Shown piece after piece: positions 54,729 through 64,000 of a stretch of 64,000 nucleotides of DNA (positions within the stretch are counted from its first letter, which is position 1; every line of letters begins with the position of its first letter). A program made the position numbers and the translations under genes. The DNA is from Streptomyces harbinensis (lineage in GTDB: Bacteria; Actinomycetota; Actinomycetes; Streptomycetales; Streptomycetaceae): NCBI RefSeq assembly GCF_900116145.1, contig NZ_FPAB01000004.1, forward strand, positions 310,001 to 374,000, given 5' to 3'. The notes beneath the pieces were generated by a model. It was not told where the DNA came from and searched no databases. It saw nothing but the letters and a program-made list of their open reading frames with translations.

Positions 54729-55436
54729 ATGAGCGCACAGAATCCCTCGCCTTTTCCGGAATCCCCTTACAGGTCGGTGCTTTACGAGGCGGACGACACC
54801 CAGCAGCTGCTCCAGAACCGGGACGGGAACTGGCAGTTCGACGGCGATCTCGCCCAGCTCCTGCAGACCGCCGCCCCGCAGGCCGGCCATCAGCCGCCGG
54901 CGCACAGCGGTCCGGCGCACGCGGCGCCCGCGCCCGATCCGTCGGACCCCAGCGCCCGGCACCGGCGCCCCCGGCGGCGGATCACGCTGCCCAGCCGGCC
55001 GGGGCCCGTGCAGTGGCTGCGCTGGGGCAGTCTGCTGATCGCCGCCGCGCTCACCCTCATCGCGGCCATGCTCAGCGTGCTGGGCGGCGTCATCTCCTAC
55101 CAGCCGCTGCGCGACATGGTCTCCCCGAGCGCGGCCGGCGGGCTCACCGGCTGGTGGCCGGTGCTGATCTACGGGCCGTGGCTGGTCGCCTCGCTCTCCA
55201 TCGTGCGCGCCGCCCTCCACCAGCGCCGCGCCGCCCACTCCTGGGCCGTGGTGATCTTCTTCTCCGGTCTCGCCGTCTACCTCTGCGTCGAGCAGGCCCC
55301 CAAGACCGTCACCGATCTGGCCGTGGCCGGTCTGCCGCCCATCTCCGCGCTTGTCGCCTTCCACCAGCTGGTGCGGCAGATCACCCTGATCAACCCGCCC
55401 CGGCACGCCATTCCGCAGCCGCGCGGCGCCCGTTGA
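54729..55436 (+). CDS. DUF2637 (SpdB-like) membrane protein
   Basis: 235 aa. A hydrophilic N-terminus of about 90 residues is followed by four membrane segments: LRWGSLLIAAALTLIAAMLSVLG, WWPVLIYGPWLVASLSIVRAAL, HSWAVVIFFSGLAVYLCVEQ and VTDLAVAGLPPISALVAFHQLVRQI. The pattern matches DUF2637 proteins, which occur with plasmid-transfer (Spd) genes of actinobacterial integrative elements. No other transfer genes are nearby. Role unknown. Confidence 0.75.
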   Translation: MSAQNPSPFPESPYRSVLYEADDTQQLLQNRDGNWQFDGDLAQLLQTAAPQAGHQPPAHSGPAHAAPAPDPSDPSARHRRPRRRITLPSRPGPVQWLRWGSLLIAAALTLIAAMLSVLGGVISYQPLRDMVSPSAAGGLTGWWPVLIYGPWLVASLSIVRAALHQRRAAHSWAVVIFFSGLAVYLCVEQAPKTVTDLAVAGLPPISALVAFHQLVRQITLINPPRHAIPQPRGAR

Positions 55437-55567
55437 TCCGGTGAGCGGGTACGTCCGCCCCTGCCGTCGCCGGCGGGTGCCGGGCGGCGTCCCGACCCCT
55501 CCCGGCCGCTCCTGGCCGGAGTTAAGCTGACGGCCATTCATCACGCCGTCCGCGGAGGGATACTGAG

Positions 55568-56368
55568 ATGAGCGACGACGCCATCCCGGGGATCGATCTG
55601 AGCAGGCCCAGCATCGCGCGGACCTACGACTACCTCATCGGCGGCAAGGACAATTACGCCGTCGACCGGGAATTCGGCGACGAGTTCATCGTAAAACTGC
55701 CCGGCGCCGTGCAGATCGCCATCGACAACCGGCACGCGCTGGTGCGCGCCATCGGGGACATCGCCGCCCACACGGACATCCGGCAGTTCATCGACTTCGG
55801 CAGCGGGCTGCCCACCGCCGACAATGTGCACCAGGTCGCCGAGCGGCACACCTCCGAGGCGCGCGTCGTCTACATCGACAACGACCCCATCGTCCTCGCC
55901 CACGGCCGCGCCCTGCTCGCCGAGAACGCGCAGACCACGGTGGTCCAGGCCGACATCCGCGACCCGCGTGCCATAAGAGAGAACCCCGAACTCCTGCGGC
56001 TCATCGACTTCGGCCGGCCCGTCGGCGTCATCCTCTCCGCGGTGCTGCACCACCTCAACGACGACGAGGATCCCTACGGGGTGATGCGGTACTGGCGCGA
56101 GGCCGTGCCGTCCGGCAGCTACTTCTTCATCAGCCACTTCCGCAGCCGCCGCGACCCGGAGTCCGCGAAGCTGGAAGGGCTGCTCCAGGGTTCGCTGGGC
56201 CGGGGCCGCTGGCGTACCGACGAGGAGATAGCCGCGCTGTTCGACGGGCTCGACATCCTGGAGCCGGGGATCAAGCCCGCCGCCGAGTGGCGGCCCCGGC
56301 TGGAGCACCGCTCCGGACTCACCATCTGGCAGCAGCTCCTGGTGGCCGGGCTCGCCGTCAAGCCGTAG
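55568..56368 (+). CDS. SAM-dependent methyltransferase (DUF574/Methyltransf_19 family)
   Basis: 266 aa. ATG 55568 with GGAGGGA upstream. Family marks: RPSIARTYDYLIGGKDNYAVDRE at the start, SAM-binding FIDFGSGLPTADNVHQVAE, VVYIDNDPIVLAHGRALL, and GVILSAVLHHLNDDEDP. The family is greatly expanded in Streptomyces and its substrates are mostly unknown. Confidence 0.9.
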   Translation: MSDDAIPGIDLSRPSIARTYDYLIGGKDNYAVDREFGDEFIVKLPGAVQIAIDNRHALVRAIGDIAAHTDIRQFIDFGSGLPTADNVHQVAERHTSEARVVYIDNDPIVLAHGRALLAENAQTTVVQADIRDPRAIRENPELLRLIDFGRPVGVILSAVLHHLNDDEDPYGVMRYWREAVPSGSYFFISHFRSRRDPESAKLEGLLQGSLGRGRWRTDEEIAALFDGLDILEPGIKPAAEWRPRLEHRSGLTIWQQLLVAGLAVKP

Positions 56369-56383
56369 CCGGCCGGGGCGGCC

Positions 56384-57151
56384 TCAGCGGCCCCGCTCCG
56401 CACCGCCGTTCACCTGGACGGTCTGGGCGGTGATGTGGCCGGCCGCGTGCGAGGCCAGCCAGTGCAGGGTCTGGGCCACGTCGCCGGGCTCGCCGGCCCG
56501 GCCGTTCATGGTCTCCGACACCCGGGCTCGCAGCCGCTCCTGCGGCATGCCGTCCGGGCCGAAGAACTCGGTGTCGGCGATGAGCCCCGGCGCGACCACG
56601 TTCACCGTGATGCCGCGCGGGCCGAGCTGCCGGGCCAGGTCGAAGGCGTGCGGGTGCAGCGCCGCCTTGCCCGAGCCGTAGGAGCCCCGGCCCGAGCCCC
56701 GGTACGCGGCGATGGAGGACACGAACAGCACCCGGCCGCCCGGGGAGGCCAGCCGCTCGCGCAGGGCCTCGGTCAGCAGCACGGCGCTCAGCGTGTTGAG
56801 CCGGAACGCCGTCTCCCACTCCGCGGCCACCGCCGCCAGCCGCTCCGCCGGTTCCGCCCCGGTGGGTTCCCCGCCGCCGGCGAGGCCGCCGGCGTTGTTG
56901 ATCAGCACGTCCACCGTGCCGAACCGCTCCCCGATCTCGGCCGCCGCCCGGGCCACCTGCGCCGGATCCGTCAGATCGGCGGGTACGGCCACGGCGCCGC
57001 CGCCGATCCGTTCCGCCGCCCGCTCCAGCACCTCCGCGCGCCGCCCGATCAGTACGGGGGTGTCGCCTCCGCGGGCGAAGGCGTCGGCCGTCGCGAGGCC
57101 GATGCCGGTGCCGCCGCCGCTGATGACCACGGTCCGTTTAGCTGATGTCAT
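56384..57151 (-). CDS. Short-chain dehydrogenase/reductase
   Basis: 255 aa classical SDR: cofactor loop SGGGTGIGLATADAF at residues 11-25, INNAGGLAG near 85, Ser in LFVSSIAAYRGSG and the active-site YGSGKAAL (YxxxK). Ends with the usual TAQTVQVNGG. FabG-like; substrate unknown. It lies between the methyltransferase gene (convergent) and the cyd sensor kinase (same strand). Confidence 0.9.
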   Translation of the reverse strand: MTSAKRTVVISGGGTGIGLATADAFARGGDTPVLIGRRAEVLERAAERIGGGAVAVPADLTDPAQVARAAAEIGERFGTVDVLINNAGGLAGGGEPTGAEPAERLAAVAAEWETAFRLNTLSAVLLTEALRERLASPGGRVLFVSSIAAYRGSGRGSYGSGKAALHPHAFDLARQLGPRGITVNVVAPGLIADTEFFGPDGMPQERLRARVSETMNGRAGEPGDVAQTLHWLASHAAGHITAQTVQVNGGAERGR

Positions 57152-57168
57152 GGCCGGACGCTATCGGG

Positions 57169-58836
57169 TCACAGGGGCACGTGCCAGATCATTTTGAGGC
57201 CCGAACCGCCGAGCCCGGGGCCGAGTTCGCTGTATCCGCCCAGCTCGGCGGCCCGGTCGGCGAGGTTGCGCAGTCCGCTGCGGCGGCCGGCGCCCTCCTC
57301 CGGCAGGCCCACCCCGTCGTCCGCGACCGTCAGCCGGACCGCTTCCCGTCCGTCCGGCAGCGCGGCGGTGGCGTCCACCGTCACCTCCACCCGCCCGGCC
57401 CGGGCGTGCCGGGCCGCGTTGGACAGTGCCTCGCGCAGCGCGGCGACGAGATTGCGGGCCACGCCCTCCGCCACCCGGGTGTCGACCGGGCCGGTGAAGG
57501 ACACCGAGGGGGCGAAGCCGAGGCTCTGCGCGGCGGTGCCGGTCTCGCGCAGCACGCGGGTGCGCAGCCCGGCCTGGGCCTCGTCCGGCTGTTGCTGGAG
57601 GGCGAAGACGGTGGTGCGGATCTCCTGGATGGTCGCGTCGAGTTCGGTGACGGCTTTGCCGATCCGGTCGGCGACGCCGTTGCCGTTGCTCCTGCCGTTA
57701 CGGTCCCGGTCGCCGTCCCTGCCGGTGCCGGTCGCCTCCGGCAGGGCCCGGCGGGCGCCCTCCAGCAGCATGCCGACCGCGAACAGCCGCTGGATGACGA
57801 GATCGTGCAGGTCGCGCCCGATCCGGTCGCGGTCCTCGTACACGGCGAGCGATTCCCGGTCGGCGCGGGCCTGGGCGAGCACCAGGGCGAGCGCCGCCTG
57901 CTGGGCGAACTGGGTGGCCATGGCCCGCTCGGGTACGGAGTACGGGTCGCCGCCGGGGGCGCGGGGCAGGCCGAGGGCGCCGAGGGTCCGGTCGCCGCTG
58001 GTGAGCGGGAGCAGCATGCAGGGGCCGAAGTGTTCGGCGAAGCGGCGGGTGGTGAGCCGGGGGTCGGTGGCGGTGTCCTCGATGAAGACGGGTTCGCCGG
58101 ACAGCAACTGGCGCACGGTGTCGGCGTCGGCGGGCAGGGCGGTGCCGATCAGGGGCGGGCCGCCGGGGGTGATGCTGGCGGCGACGACCTCCAGGTTGTC
58201 GGCGTCGCCGGTGGGCACCAGGACCAGCCCGGCGTCCGCGTCGGCGAGCCGTCTGGCCTGTTCGGCGACGACGGCGAGCGCGTTGTCGACGTCCTCGGCC
58301 AGCAGGGAGGCGGACAGTTCGACGCTGCCGTCCATCCAGCGGGCCTGCTGGCGTACCGCCTCGTACAGCCGGGCGTTGCCGATCGCGATGCCCGCCTCGG
58401 TCGCGAGGATGTCCAGCATCCGCCGGTCCTCGTCGGTGAACGGGTGCCCGTCGTGCGTCTCGGCCAGGTAGAGGCCGCCGAAGCCGGCGCCGTGCACCCG
58501 GATGGGGACCGCCAGCACGCCGCCGGGTTCCCGGGTGGGGCGGGGGCGTCCGCCGTGCTCCAGGAGTTCGGCCAGGAGCGGGGCGCGGCCGAGGGTGCCC
58601 GGGTCGGTGCCGTGTGCGGCGAATTCGCCGATCCGCTCGCCGTCGTCCGACAGGACGGCCAGCGCGGCGTAGCGGGCTCCGGCCAGGTCGGCGGCCGTGG
58701 TGACGATCCGGTCCAGCAGGGTGGGCAGCTCGGTGCCGGCGCCGAGGGAGCTCATGGCGTCGAGCAGCCGGGGCATCCGGCGGGCCAGCTCGGGGCTGAG
58801 CGGCGGGGGTGGCCCGGCCGGGGCCTGCGGTGTCAT
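57169..58836 (-). CDS. GAF-domain sensor histidine kinase (DevS-like)
   Basis: 555 aa cytoplasmic kinase. Two GAF domains (about 20-170 and 190-340); the first has YAALAVLSDDGERIGEFAAHG and the second ADAGLVLVPTGD and RFAEHFGPCMLLPL. The HisKA_3 dimer domain has the phosphorylated His in DRIGRDLHDLVIQRLFAVG (about 345-363). The ATPase has SNAARHARAGRV, ADDGVGLP and GRRSGLRNLADRA. Its start codon overlaps the cydCD 3' end (16 bp), so it is part of the cyd operon and likely senses oxygen or redox state. No response regulator lies beside it. Confidence 0.92.
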   Translation of the reverse strand: MTPQAPAGPPPPLSPELARRMPRLLDAMSSLGAGTELPTLLDRIVTTAADLAGARYAALAVLSDDGERIGEFAAHGTDPGTLGRAPLLAELLEHGGRPRPTREPGGVLAVPIRVHGAGFGGLYLAETHDGHPFTDEDRRMLDILATEAGIAIGNARLYEAVRQQARWMDGSVELSASLLAEDVDNALAVVAEQARRLADADAGLVLVPTGDADNLEVVAASITPGGPPLIGTALPADADTVRQLLSGEPVFIEDTATDPRLTTRRFAEHFGPCMLLPLTSGDRTLGALGLPRAPGGDPYSVPERAMATQFAQQAALALVLAQARADRESLAVYEDRDRIGRDLHDLVIQRLFAVGMLLEGARRALPEATGTGRDGDRDRNGRSNGNGVADRIGKAVTELDATIQEIRTTVFALQQQPDEAQAGLRTRVLRETGTAAQSLGFAPSVSFTGPVDTRVAEGVARNLVAALREALSNAARHARAGRVEVTVDATAALPDGREAVRLTVADDGVGLPEEGAGRRSGLRNLADRAAELGGYSELGPGLGGSGLKMIWHVPL

Positions 58837-58850
58837 AGCAGCGAGGGTAG

Positions 58851-61800
58851 TTAGTCCCTCTTTGCGGCGAAAGTCGGAATCGGCCGGGCCGGGGCCCCGG
58901 CTGCGGCCTCCCGTTCCAGCATCCGCCGGAAGGGCCCCTCGGTGGCGGCCAGCTCGGCGTACGGGCCGCGCTGTACGGGCCGTCCCGCCGCCAGCACCAG
59001 GACCTCGTCGACGGCGTCGAGCCCGGCGAGCCGGTGGGTGATCAGCACGGTGGTGCGGCCCTCGGTGGCGGCGAGCAGGTCGTGGGTGAGGGCGTCGGCG
59101 GTGGGCAGGTCGAGGTGTTCGGCGGGCTCGTCCAGGATCAGCACGGGGAAGTCGGCGAGGAGGGCGCGGGCGAGTGCGAGCCGCTGGCGCTGGCCGCCGG
59201 AGAGCCGGGCGCCGTGTTCGCCGACCTCGGTGTCCAGGCCGTCGGGCAGCGCGTCCACCCACTCCAGCAGCCGGGCTCCGGCGAGCGCGGTGCGCAGGGC
59301 GGCGTCGTCGGCGGAGGGGTCGGCGAGCCGGAGGTTCTCGCGCAGGGTGCTGTCGAAGAGGTGGGCGTCCTGGGCGCACAGGCCGATGTGCCGGCGTACG
59401 GCGTCGCCGTCCAGGTCGGTGGCCGGGGTGCCGGCGAGGGTGTAGGGGGCGGTGCCGGTGGGCCCGGTGGGGTGCGCCGGGTCGAGGAAGCGCAGCAGCA
59501 CCTGGGCCAGAGTGGTCTTCCCGGCTCCGGAGGGGCCGACGACCGCGATCCGGTGGCCGGGGATGAGGTCCAGGTCGACGCCGTCCAGGGCGGGCGGGGC
59601 GTCGGGTGCGGTGCCGGGGTAGCGGGCGGTCAGGCCGCGCAGCCGCAGCGGGAACGGTCCCGCCGGGGTGGCGGCGGGGTGTTCGGGTTCCCGTACCGGC
59701 GCGGGGGCGTCCAGGACGTCGCGGATGCGTTCGGCGGCGCGGCGGGCGCGCTGCCGGTGCTGGACGGCCAGGGGCAGGCCCAGGACCGCCTCGAAGGCGG
59801 CCAGCGGGACGAGGACGACGGTGGCCAGCCAGACGCCGGTGAGCCGGCCGTCGGCCACTGCCGGGACGCCGGCCCAGGCGGTGGCGGTGACGGTGAGCCC
59901 GGTGATGAGGGCGAGCAGTCCGCCGGCCAGGCCGGTGACGGCGGCCGACCTGGCGGCGATCCGGGTCAGCCGGCTGTCGGCCGCGCGGACGGCGTCCAGC
60001 TGGGCGGGCAGGGCGCCGGCCACGGTCAGTTCGGCGGTGCCGGTGAGCAGATCGACGGTGCGGGTGGCCAACTCACCGCGTGCGGGGGCCAGCCGGCGGT
60101 CGTTCCGGCGGGCGAGCGCGGCGCTGAGGGCGGGTACGGCCACTCCGGCGAGCAGCAGCCCGGCCGCGAGGGCGGCACCGGCGGCGGGCAGCAGCCAGGT
60201 GGTGAACGCGACGGCGCCGGCCGAGACGGTGCCGGCCGCGACGGCGGGCAGCAGCCAGCGCAGGTAGTAGTCCTGGAGGGCGTCGACGTCGGTGACGAGC
60301 CGTGAGAGCAGGTCGCCGCGCCGGGTGCGGCGCAGCCCTGCGGGGGCGAGCCGCTCCAGCCGCCGGTAGACGGCGACCCGCAGCCCGGCGAGGATCCGCA
60401 GGACGGCGTCGTGGCTGACGAGGCGTTCGGCGTAGCGGAAGACGGCCCGGCCGATGCCGAAGGCGCGGGTGGCGGTGACGGCGACCATCAGATAGAGGAT
60501 GGGCGGCTGTTCGGAGGCGCGGGAGATGAGCCAGCCGGAGACGGCCATCAGTCCGGTGGCGGAGCCGAGGGCGAGCGCGCCGAGGACGGCTCCGAGGATC
60601 AGCTGTCCGCGCCGGCCCGCGCCGGTGTGCCGTATCCAGGCGAGCGGGCCGAGGGCGGGGGCGTCGGCGTCGGTACCGGTGGCGGTGTCGACGGTGGTGT
60701 CGGTGTCGGCTGGAGCGTCCGCCGCCCGGTGGGCGGTCGGCTGCGGGGTGGCGGTGGCGGGCCGGTCGGCCACGGCCGGATCGGACGCGTGTTCGCCCAC
60801 GGGCGCGGGCGGAGCGGGGGCGGCGGCTGCGCCGGTGGTGCCCTGTTTCACGTGAAACACCCGATCGGCGGCAGCCAGCAGAGCCGGACGGTGGGTGACC
60901 AGCAGGACGGTACGGTCGGCGGCCAGCGCGGTGATGGTGGCGACGATCTCCGCCTCGGTGCTGCCGTCCAGTGCGGCGGTGGGCTCGTCGAGCAGCAGGA
61001 TGGGGCGGTCGGCCAGCAGGGCGCGGGCCAGGGCGACGCGCTGGCGCTGGCCGGCCGACAGGCCGCCGCCCGCCTCGTCCAGCCGCCGCCCGGGGTCGAG
61101 ATCCCCGGCCGCCGCCGCCCGCAGCGCCGCCGCGACCTCCGTGTCGGTGGCCTCGGGGCGGGCCAGCCGGACGTTCTCCGCGATGGTGCCGGCGAACAGC
61201 CGGGGGTGCTGCGGCACCCAGGCGATACGGCGGTGCCAGGCGGCGAGGTCCACGGACGCCAGATCCGTGTCGCCGATGAGCACCTGCCCCCGGTCCGGGC
61301 GGGTGAAGCCGAGGACGACATGGAGCAGAGTGGTCTTGCCGGCGCCCGACGGGCCGGTCAGCGCCACGGTCTCGCCCGGGGCGAGGGTGAGGGTGGTCGG
61401 CGCCAGCGAGTCCTGATCCCGGCCGGGGTGCCGGACCGCCACACCCTCAAGCCGGATCGGCGCACCGGGCGGCGGGGCGAGGGTGCCCGGCGCGCGGCCG
61501 GGAGCGGTCTCCAGGACCTCGAAGACCTCGGCCGCCGCCGACAGGCCCTCCTGGGCGGCGTGGAACTGGGCGCCGACCTGGCGCAGCGGCAGATAGGCCT
61601 CCGGCGCCAGGATGAGCACCACCAGGCCGGTGTAGAGATCGAGTTCGCCGTGCACCAGGCGCATGCCGATGGTGACGGCGACCAGGGCGACCGAGATGGT
61701 GGCGAGCAGTTCCAGGGCGAAGGAGGACAGAAAGGCGACCCGCAGCGTCCGCAGGGTGGAGCGGCGGTAGTCGGCGGTGATGGCCCGGATGTTCTCGGCC

Positions 61801-62456
61801 TGGGCCTTGGCCCGGCCGAACACCTTGAGTGTGGTCAGCCCGCCCACCACGTCCAGGAAGTGGCCGGAGAGCCGGGCCAGCTGCCGCCACTGGCGGTCCA
61901 TCTGCGCCTGGGTGGCCCAGCCGATGAGGACCATGAAGAGCGGGATCAGCGGCAGGGTGCCCGCGATGATCGCGGCCGAGACCCAGTCGTCGGTGACGAT
62001 CCGGGCCAGGACCGCCACCGGCACCACCACCGCGAGGCCCAGCTGGGGCAGATAGCGCGCGAAGTAGTCGTCGAGCGCGTCCACGCCCCGGGTGGCCAGT
62101 GCGGTCAGCTCACCGCTGCGCTGCCCGCTCAGCCAGCCGGGACCGAGCCGGGCGGCATGTCCGAGCAGCCGCATCCGCAGCTCGGACTTGACCGCCGCCC
62201 CGGCCCGGTGCGCGGCCAGTTCGGTCAGCCAGGCCACCAGCGCGCGCCCCAGCGCGGTGGCGGCGAGCAACAGCAGCGGGGTGCGGAGCGAGGCGAGGTC
62301 GCGGCCGTCCCAGAAGGCGCCGGCCACGATCTCGGCGATCAGCATGGCCTGGGCGATGAGCAGGACGGCTCCGGTCAGCCCCAGCGCCACCGAGGCGGCC
62401 AGGAAGCCGCGGGTGGCTCGGGCGTAACGGAGCAGTCTCGGGTCTACCGGCTTCAT
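58851..62456 (-). CDS. cydCD: CydDC fusion ABC transporter for cytochrome bd assembly
   Basis: 1201 aa, CydD-type half followed by CydC-type half. Each half has six membrane segments and an ATPase: Walker A GPSGAGKTT near 370 and 975, with LSAGQRQRVALARALL and LSGGQRQRLALARALL signatures and LLLDEPTAALDG / LILDEPAEHLD. CydDC exports thiols needed for bd oxidase. The linker between the halves is Ala/Thr/Asp-rich and is preceded by a parS site read as F-H-V-K. Its ATG is 34 bp after cydB. Confidence 0.95.
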   Translation of the reverse strand: MKPVDPRLLRYARATRGFLAASVALGLTGAVLLIAQAMLIAEIVAGAFWDGRDLASLRTPLLLLAATALGRALVAWLTELAAHRAGAAVKSELRMRLLGHAARLGPGWLSGQRSGELTALATRGVDALDDYFARYLPQLGLAVVVPVAVLARIVTDDWVSAAIIAGTLPLIPLFMVLIGWATQAQMDRQWRQLARLSGHFLDVVGGLTTLKVFGRAKAQAENIRAITADYRRSTLRTLRVAFLSSFALELLATISVALVAVTIGMRLVHGELDLYTGLVVLILAPEAYLPLRQVGAQFHAAQEGLSAAAEVFEVLETAPGRAPGTLAPPPGAPIRLEGVAVRHPGRDQDSLAPTTLTLAPGETVALTGPSGAGKTTLLHVVLGFTRPDRGQVLIGDTDLASVDLAAWHRRIAWVPQHPRLFAGTIAENVRLARPEATDTEVAAALRAAAAGDLDPGRRLDEAGGGLSAGQRQRVALARALLADRPILLLDEPTAALDGSTEAEIVATITALAADRTVLLVTHRPALLAAADRVFHVKQGTTGAAAAPAPPAPVGEHASDPAVADRPATATPQPTAHRAADAPADTDTTVDTATGTDADAPALGPLAWIRHTGAGRRGQLILGAVLGALALGSATGLMAVSGWLISRASEQPPILYLMVAVTATRAFGIGRAVFRYAERLVSHDAVLRILAGLRVAVYRRLERLAPAGLRRTRRGDLLSRLVTDVDALQDYYLRWLLPAVAAGTVSAGAVAFTTWLLPAAGAALAAGLLLAGVAVPALSAALARRNDRRLAPARGELATRTVDLLTGTAELTVAGALPAQLDAVRAADSRLTRIAARSAAVTGLAGGLLALITGLTVTATAWAGVPAVADGRLTGVWLATVVLVPLAAFEAVLGLPLAVQHRQRARRAAERIRDVLDAPAPVREPEHPAATPAGPFPLRLRGLTARYPGTAPDAPPALDGVDLDLIPGHRIAVVGPSGAGKTTLAQVLLRFLDPAHPTGPTGTAPYTLAGTPATDLDGDAVRRHIGLCAQDAHLFDSTLRENLRLADPSADDAALRTALAGARLLEWVDALPDGLDTEVGEHGARLSGGQRQRLALARALLADFPVLILDEPAEHLDLPTADALTHDLLAATEGRTTVLITHRLAGLDAVDEVLVLAAGRPVQRGPYAELAATEGPFRRMLEREAAAGAPARPIPTFAAKRD
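60845..60858. other. parS: parS site 6 (inside cydCD)
   Basis: Perfect GTTTCACGTGAAAC within the cydCD gene, about 40 kb from the nearest other parS in the window. Confidence 0.95.
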
Positions 62457-62489
62457 CGGTCCCTTCCGTCCCTGCTGGTGAGGCCGTCG

Positions 62490-63494
<1,005 letters not shown>

Positions 63495-63517
63495 CACATG
63501 CTCCTTGTGCGCGGGTC

Positions 63518-64000
63518 TCAGTAGGAGAAGGCCATGGGACGGTCCTCCGGTTGCCGCGTCCCGTCCGGATCGCCGGTGCCGTCCGTGCCGCCGGGTCCGC
63601 TGTCGCGGTCGTGGCCGCCGATGCGGGTGGGCGGGTTGAGGTCGGCTTCGGTCAGCTCGGGCGGGCCCGCCTTGGCGTACTTGGCGATGAGCCGCACCTC
63701 GACGACGGCGAGGATCGCGTACAGCAGGGTGAACAGCGTCATGGAGGCGATCACCTCACCCTGTGAGACACCGGGGGAGACGGCGTCGGAGGTGCGCAGG
63801 ACGCCGTAGACCACCCAGGGCTGGCGGCCGGTCTCGGTGAAGATCCAGCCCCAGGCGTTGGCGATCAGCGGGAAGAGCATGGTGAGCAGGGCGAGCCGCC
63901 AGTAGCCGCGGGTGAGGGCGGGGCCCAGTTCGCGGTCGCGGGTGAGGGCGAGCCGGGGCACGGTGTCCTCGTCGGTGCGCAGATCCTCGGCGAGCCACAG
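63518..64000 (-). CDS. cydA: Cytochrome bd oxidase subunit I (partial, 5' end outside window)
   Basis: Only the C-terminal 160 residues are in the window. They contain the conserved GWIFTETGRQPWVVYGVLRTSDAVSP, a final membrane helix (MTLFTLLYAILAVVEVRLIAKYA) and a hydrophilic tail. The frame stays open to the window edge. First gene of cydA-cydB-cydCD-kinase; its promoter is not visible. Confidence 0.96.
   Translation of the reverse strand: MWLAEDLRTDEDTVPRLALTRDRELGPALTRGYWRLALLTMLFPLIANAWGWIFTETGRQPWVVYGVLRTSDAVSPGVSQGEVIASMTLFTLLYAILAVVEVRLIAKYAKAGPPELTEADLNPPTRIGGHDRDSGPGGTDGTGDPDGTRQPEDRPMAFSY

Overview
The window is a high-GC actinobacterial chromosome segment around the replication origin. 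Gene order (oriC, dnaA, rpmH, rnpA, yidD, yidC, khpB/jag, rsmG, parA, parB, trxA, trxB, anti-sigma, sigM, pseudokinase, murJ, cca, PBP, ino1, femX, rpsF-ssb-rpsR-rplI, dnaB, thiC, cyd), frequent GTG starts, the DnaA long linker and perfect parS sites all point to Streptomyces or a very close relative. Product names come from recognised motifs and family knowledge; no database search was run.

Layout. (1) 1-753 is most of oriC, with about two dozen DnaA boxes and a TAG-repeat element that looks like a DnaA-trio; dnaN lies off the left edge. (2) 754-8608 holds dnaA (minus strand) and the rpmH-rnpA-yidD-yidC-khpB-rsmG cluster followed by parAB (plus strand). (3) 8710-18007 is a minus-strand run of thioredoxin, redox-linked sigma/anti-sigma, pseudokinase, MurJ flippase and a secreted DUF6049 protein, facing cca. 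(4) 19624-25150 is an MFS exporter, a GT87 glycosyltransferase and a bifunctional PBP. (5) 25562-32029 holds a PadR regulator with a clear operator, inositol-1-phosphate synthase, femX plus an alanine-racemase-like gene, and the rpsF-ssb-rpsR-rplI operon. (6) 32149-35338 is a MATE exporter and dnaB, with a DnaA-box cluster between them. (7) 35302-57151 is a more variable stretch: regulators, exporters, acetyltransferases, a flavohemoglobin/PNPOx pair, ptpA, TPP-riboswitch-controlled thiC, and a divergent BRO-N/DUF2637 pair of mobile-element type. (8) 57169 to the end is a minus-strand cydA-cydB-cydCD-sensor kinase operon for bd oxidase; cydA runs off the right edge.

How it works together. Initiation and segregation signals extend well beyond oriC. 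Six perfect parS sites occur (five in the first 21 kb, one at 60.8 kb), one of them at the centre of the parB/trxA terminator palindrome. DnaA boxes recur in the promoter regions of dnaA, parAB and dnaB and in front of an MFS gene at 38.5 kb, suggesting DnaA-linked control or titration. A sigma-R-like promoter precedes trxBA.

The most unusual items are the possible DnaA-trio, the DnaA boxes before parA and dnaB, the parS-in-terminator palindrome, a deletion scar joining a 5'-truncated thioredoxin to a 5'-truncated beta-clamp-like gene (35.6 kb), and the BRO-N/DUF2637 module. No tRNA, rRNA, CRISPR array or insertion sequence was seen.
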